From Myxococcales bacterium (GTDB lineage: Bacteria > Myxococcota_A > Polyangia > Fen-1088), in assembly GCA_003161835.1 (NCBI GenBank), contig PMNO01000318.1, positions 4,248-10,573 on the forward strand: a stretch of 6,326 nucleotides of DNA, read 5' to 3'. The notes under the pieces were generated by a model. It made no database searches. It saw only the letters and a program-made list of their open reading frames with translations, and was not told where the DNA came from. The number at the start of each line of letters is the position of its first letter. The first letter of the stretch is position 1. Shown here one piece after another: positions 6,236 to 6,326 of this stretch. A program made the position numbers and the translations under genes.

Positions 6236-6275
6236 ACTCCTACGGCGCCCTTTTCTTGGGCTGCAACGTAGGAGT
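6236..6275 (-). promoter_or_regulatory. Expression-platform hairpin of the fluoride riboswitch
   Basis: On the RNA strand ACUCCUACG (6275-6267) is a perfect complement of CGUAGGAGU (6244-6236), a 9-bp stem. Inside it GCCC and GGGC form a further 4-bp stem around an AAGAAAA loop. The 5' arm begins with the ACUCC that closes the aptamer, so the two structures exclude each other. The 3' arm contains AGGAG. No U-tract follows (UUCACGUGAGCC), so sequestration of a ribosome site fits better than intrinsic termination. Confidence 0.65.
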
Positions 6276-6326
6276 CATTGGCAGGCCGCCGTACGAACGG
6301 CCACGGTTATCGGCGGACTCCACCGC
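6267..6326 (-). ncRNA. Fluoride riboswitch aptamer (crcB motif), 5' base(s) cut by window
   Basis: Read on the minus strand from 6326, GCGGUGGAGUCCGCC, then GAUAACCG, a GC-rich variable hairpin, then AAUGACUCCUACG. This matches the crcB-motif pattern as I remember it: GGCGAUGGNGUUCGCC, AUAACGC, stem, (A/G)AUGACUCCUAC. Pairings: GCGG (6326-6323) with CCGC (6316-6313), extended by one G probably just outside the window, and GGAGU (6321-6317) with ACUCC (6275-6271). The variable stem can form as GCCGU/ACGGC with a 4-nt loop, or as GGCCG/CGGCC. One difference is G where the motif usually has A in GAUG. It lies directly upstream of a CLC-F gene, one of the two classic targets of this riboswitch (the other is crcB/fluc), so the assignment is strong. 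Confidence 0.85.

Noticed and set aside
6236..6275. The leader hairpin as an intrinsic transcription terminator
   Set aside because: The stem is strong but no U-tract follows; the next bases are UUCACGUGAGCC. Hiding the ribosome site fits better, though factor-dependent termination is not excluded.

Overview
The window is GC-rich bacterial chromosome with tightly packed genes and Shine-Dalgarno (SD) sequences at most starts. The best guess for the source is a myxobacterium-like (Myxococcota, former Deltaproteobacteria) genome. This is an inference from base composition and from one secreted protein that combines a TPR-like region, a Lys/Glu/Ala-rich coiled coil and a C-terminal beta domain, an architecture I associate with that phylum. 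No rRNA, tRNA, CRISPR array or mobile element was seen.

Left part (1-3265): all four enzymes that turn glucose-1-phosphate into dTDP-L-rhamnose, in two convergent pairs. rfbD (5' end cut by the window) and rfbC read rightward with 8 bp between them. rfbB and rfbA read leftward and overlap by ATGA. The pairs meet tail to tail with 9 bp between stops. RfbA activates glucose-1-P to dTDP-glucose, RfbB dehydrates it, RfbC epimerises it and RfbD reduces it to dTDP-L-rhamnose for surface polysaccharide. A perfect 24-bp palindrome covers the likely start codon of rfbB.

Middle (3224-4870): a 147-bp divergent spacer, then a secreted coiled-coil protein of 499 residues whose rod contains a 60-residue tandem duplication. 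Its 3' end overlaps the convergent CLC gene by 27 bp, and a 10-bp perfect hairpin sits there.

Right part (4844-6326): a leftward gene for a CLC antiporter with the GREGT and GGEVTP signatures of the fluoride-exporting CLC-F clade. Its leader carries a recognisable fluoride riboswitch (crcB motif), almost complete at the window edge. The switching strand of the aptamer can pair instead with a downstream segment containing AGGAG. That AGGAG is well placed in front of a 12-codon ORF whose stop overlaps the GTG start of the CLC gene. This suggests a translational fluoride switch acting through a coupled leader peptide, and it is the most interesting signal in the window.
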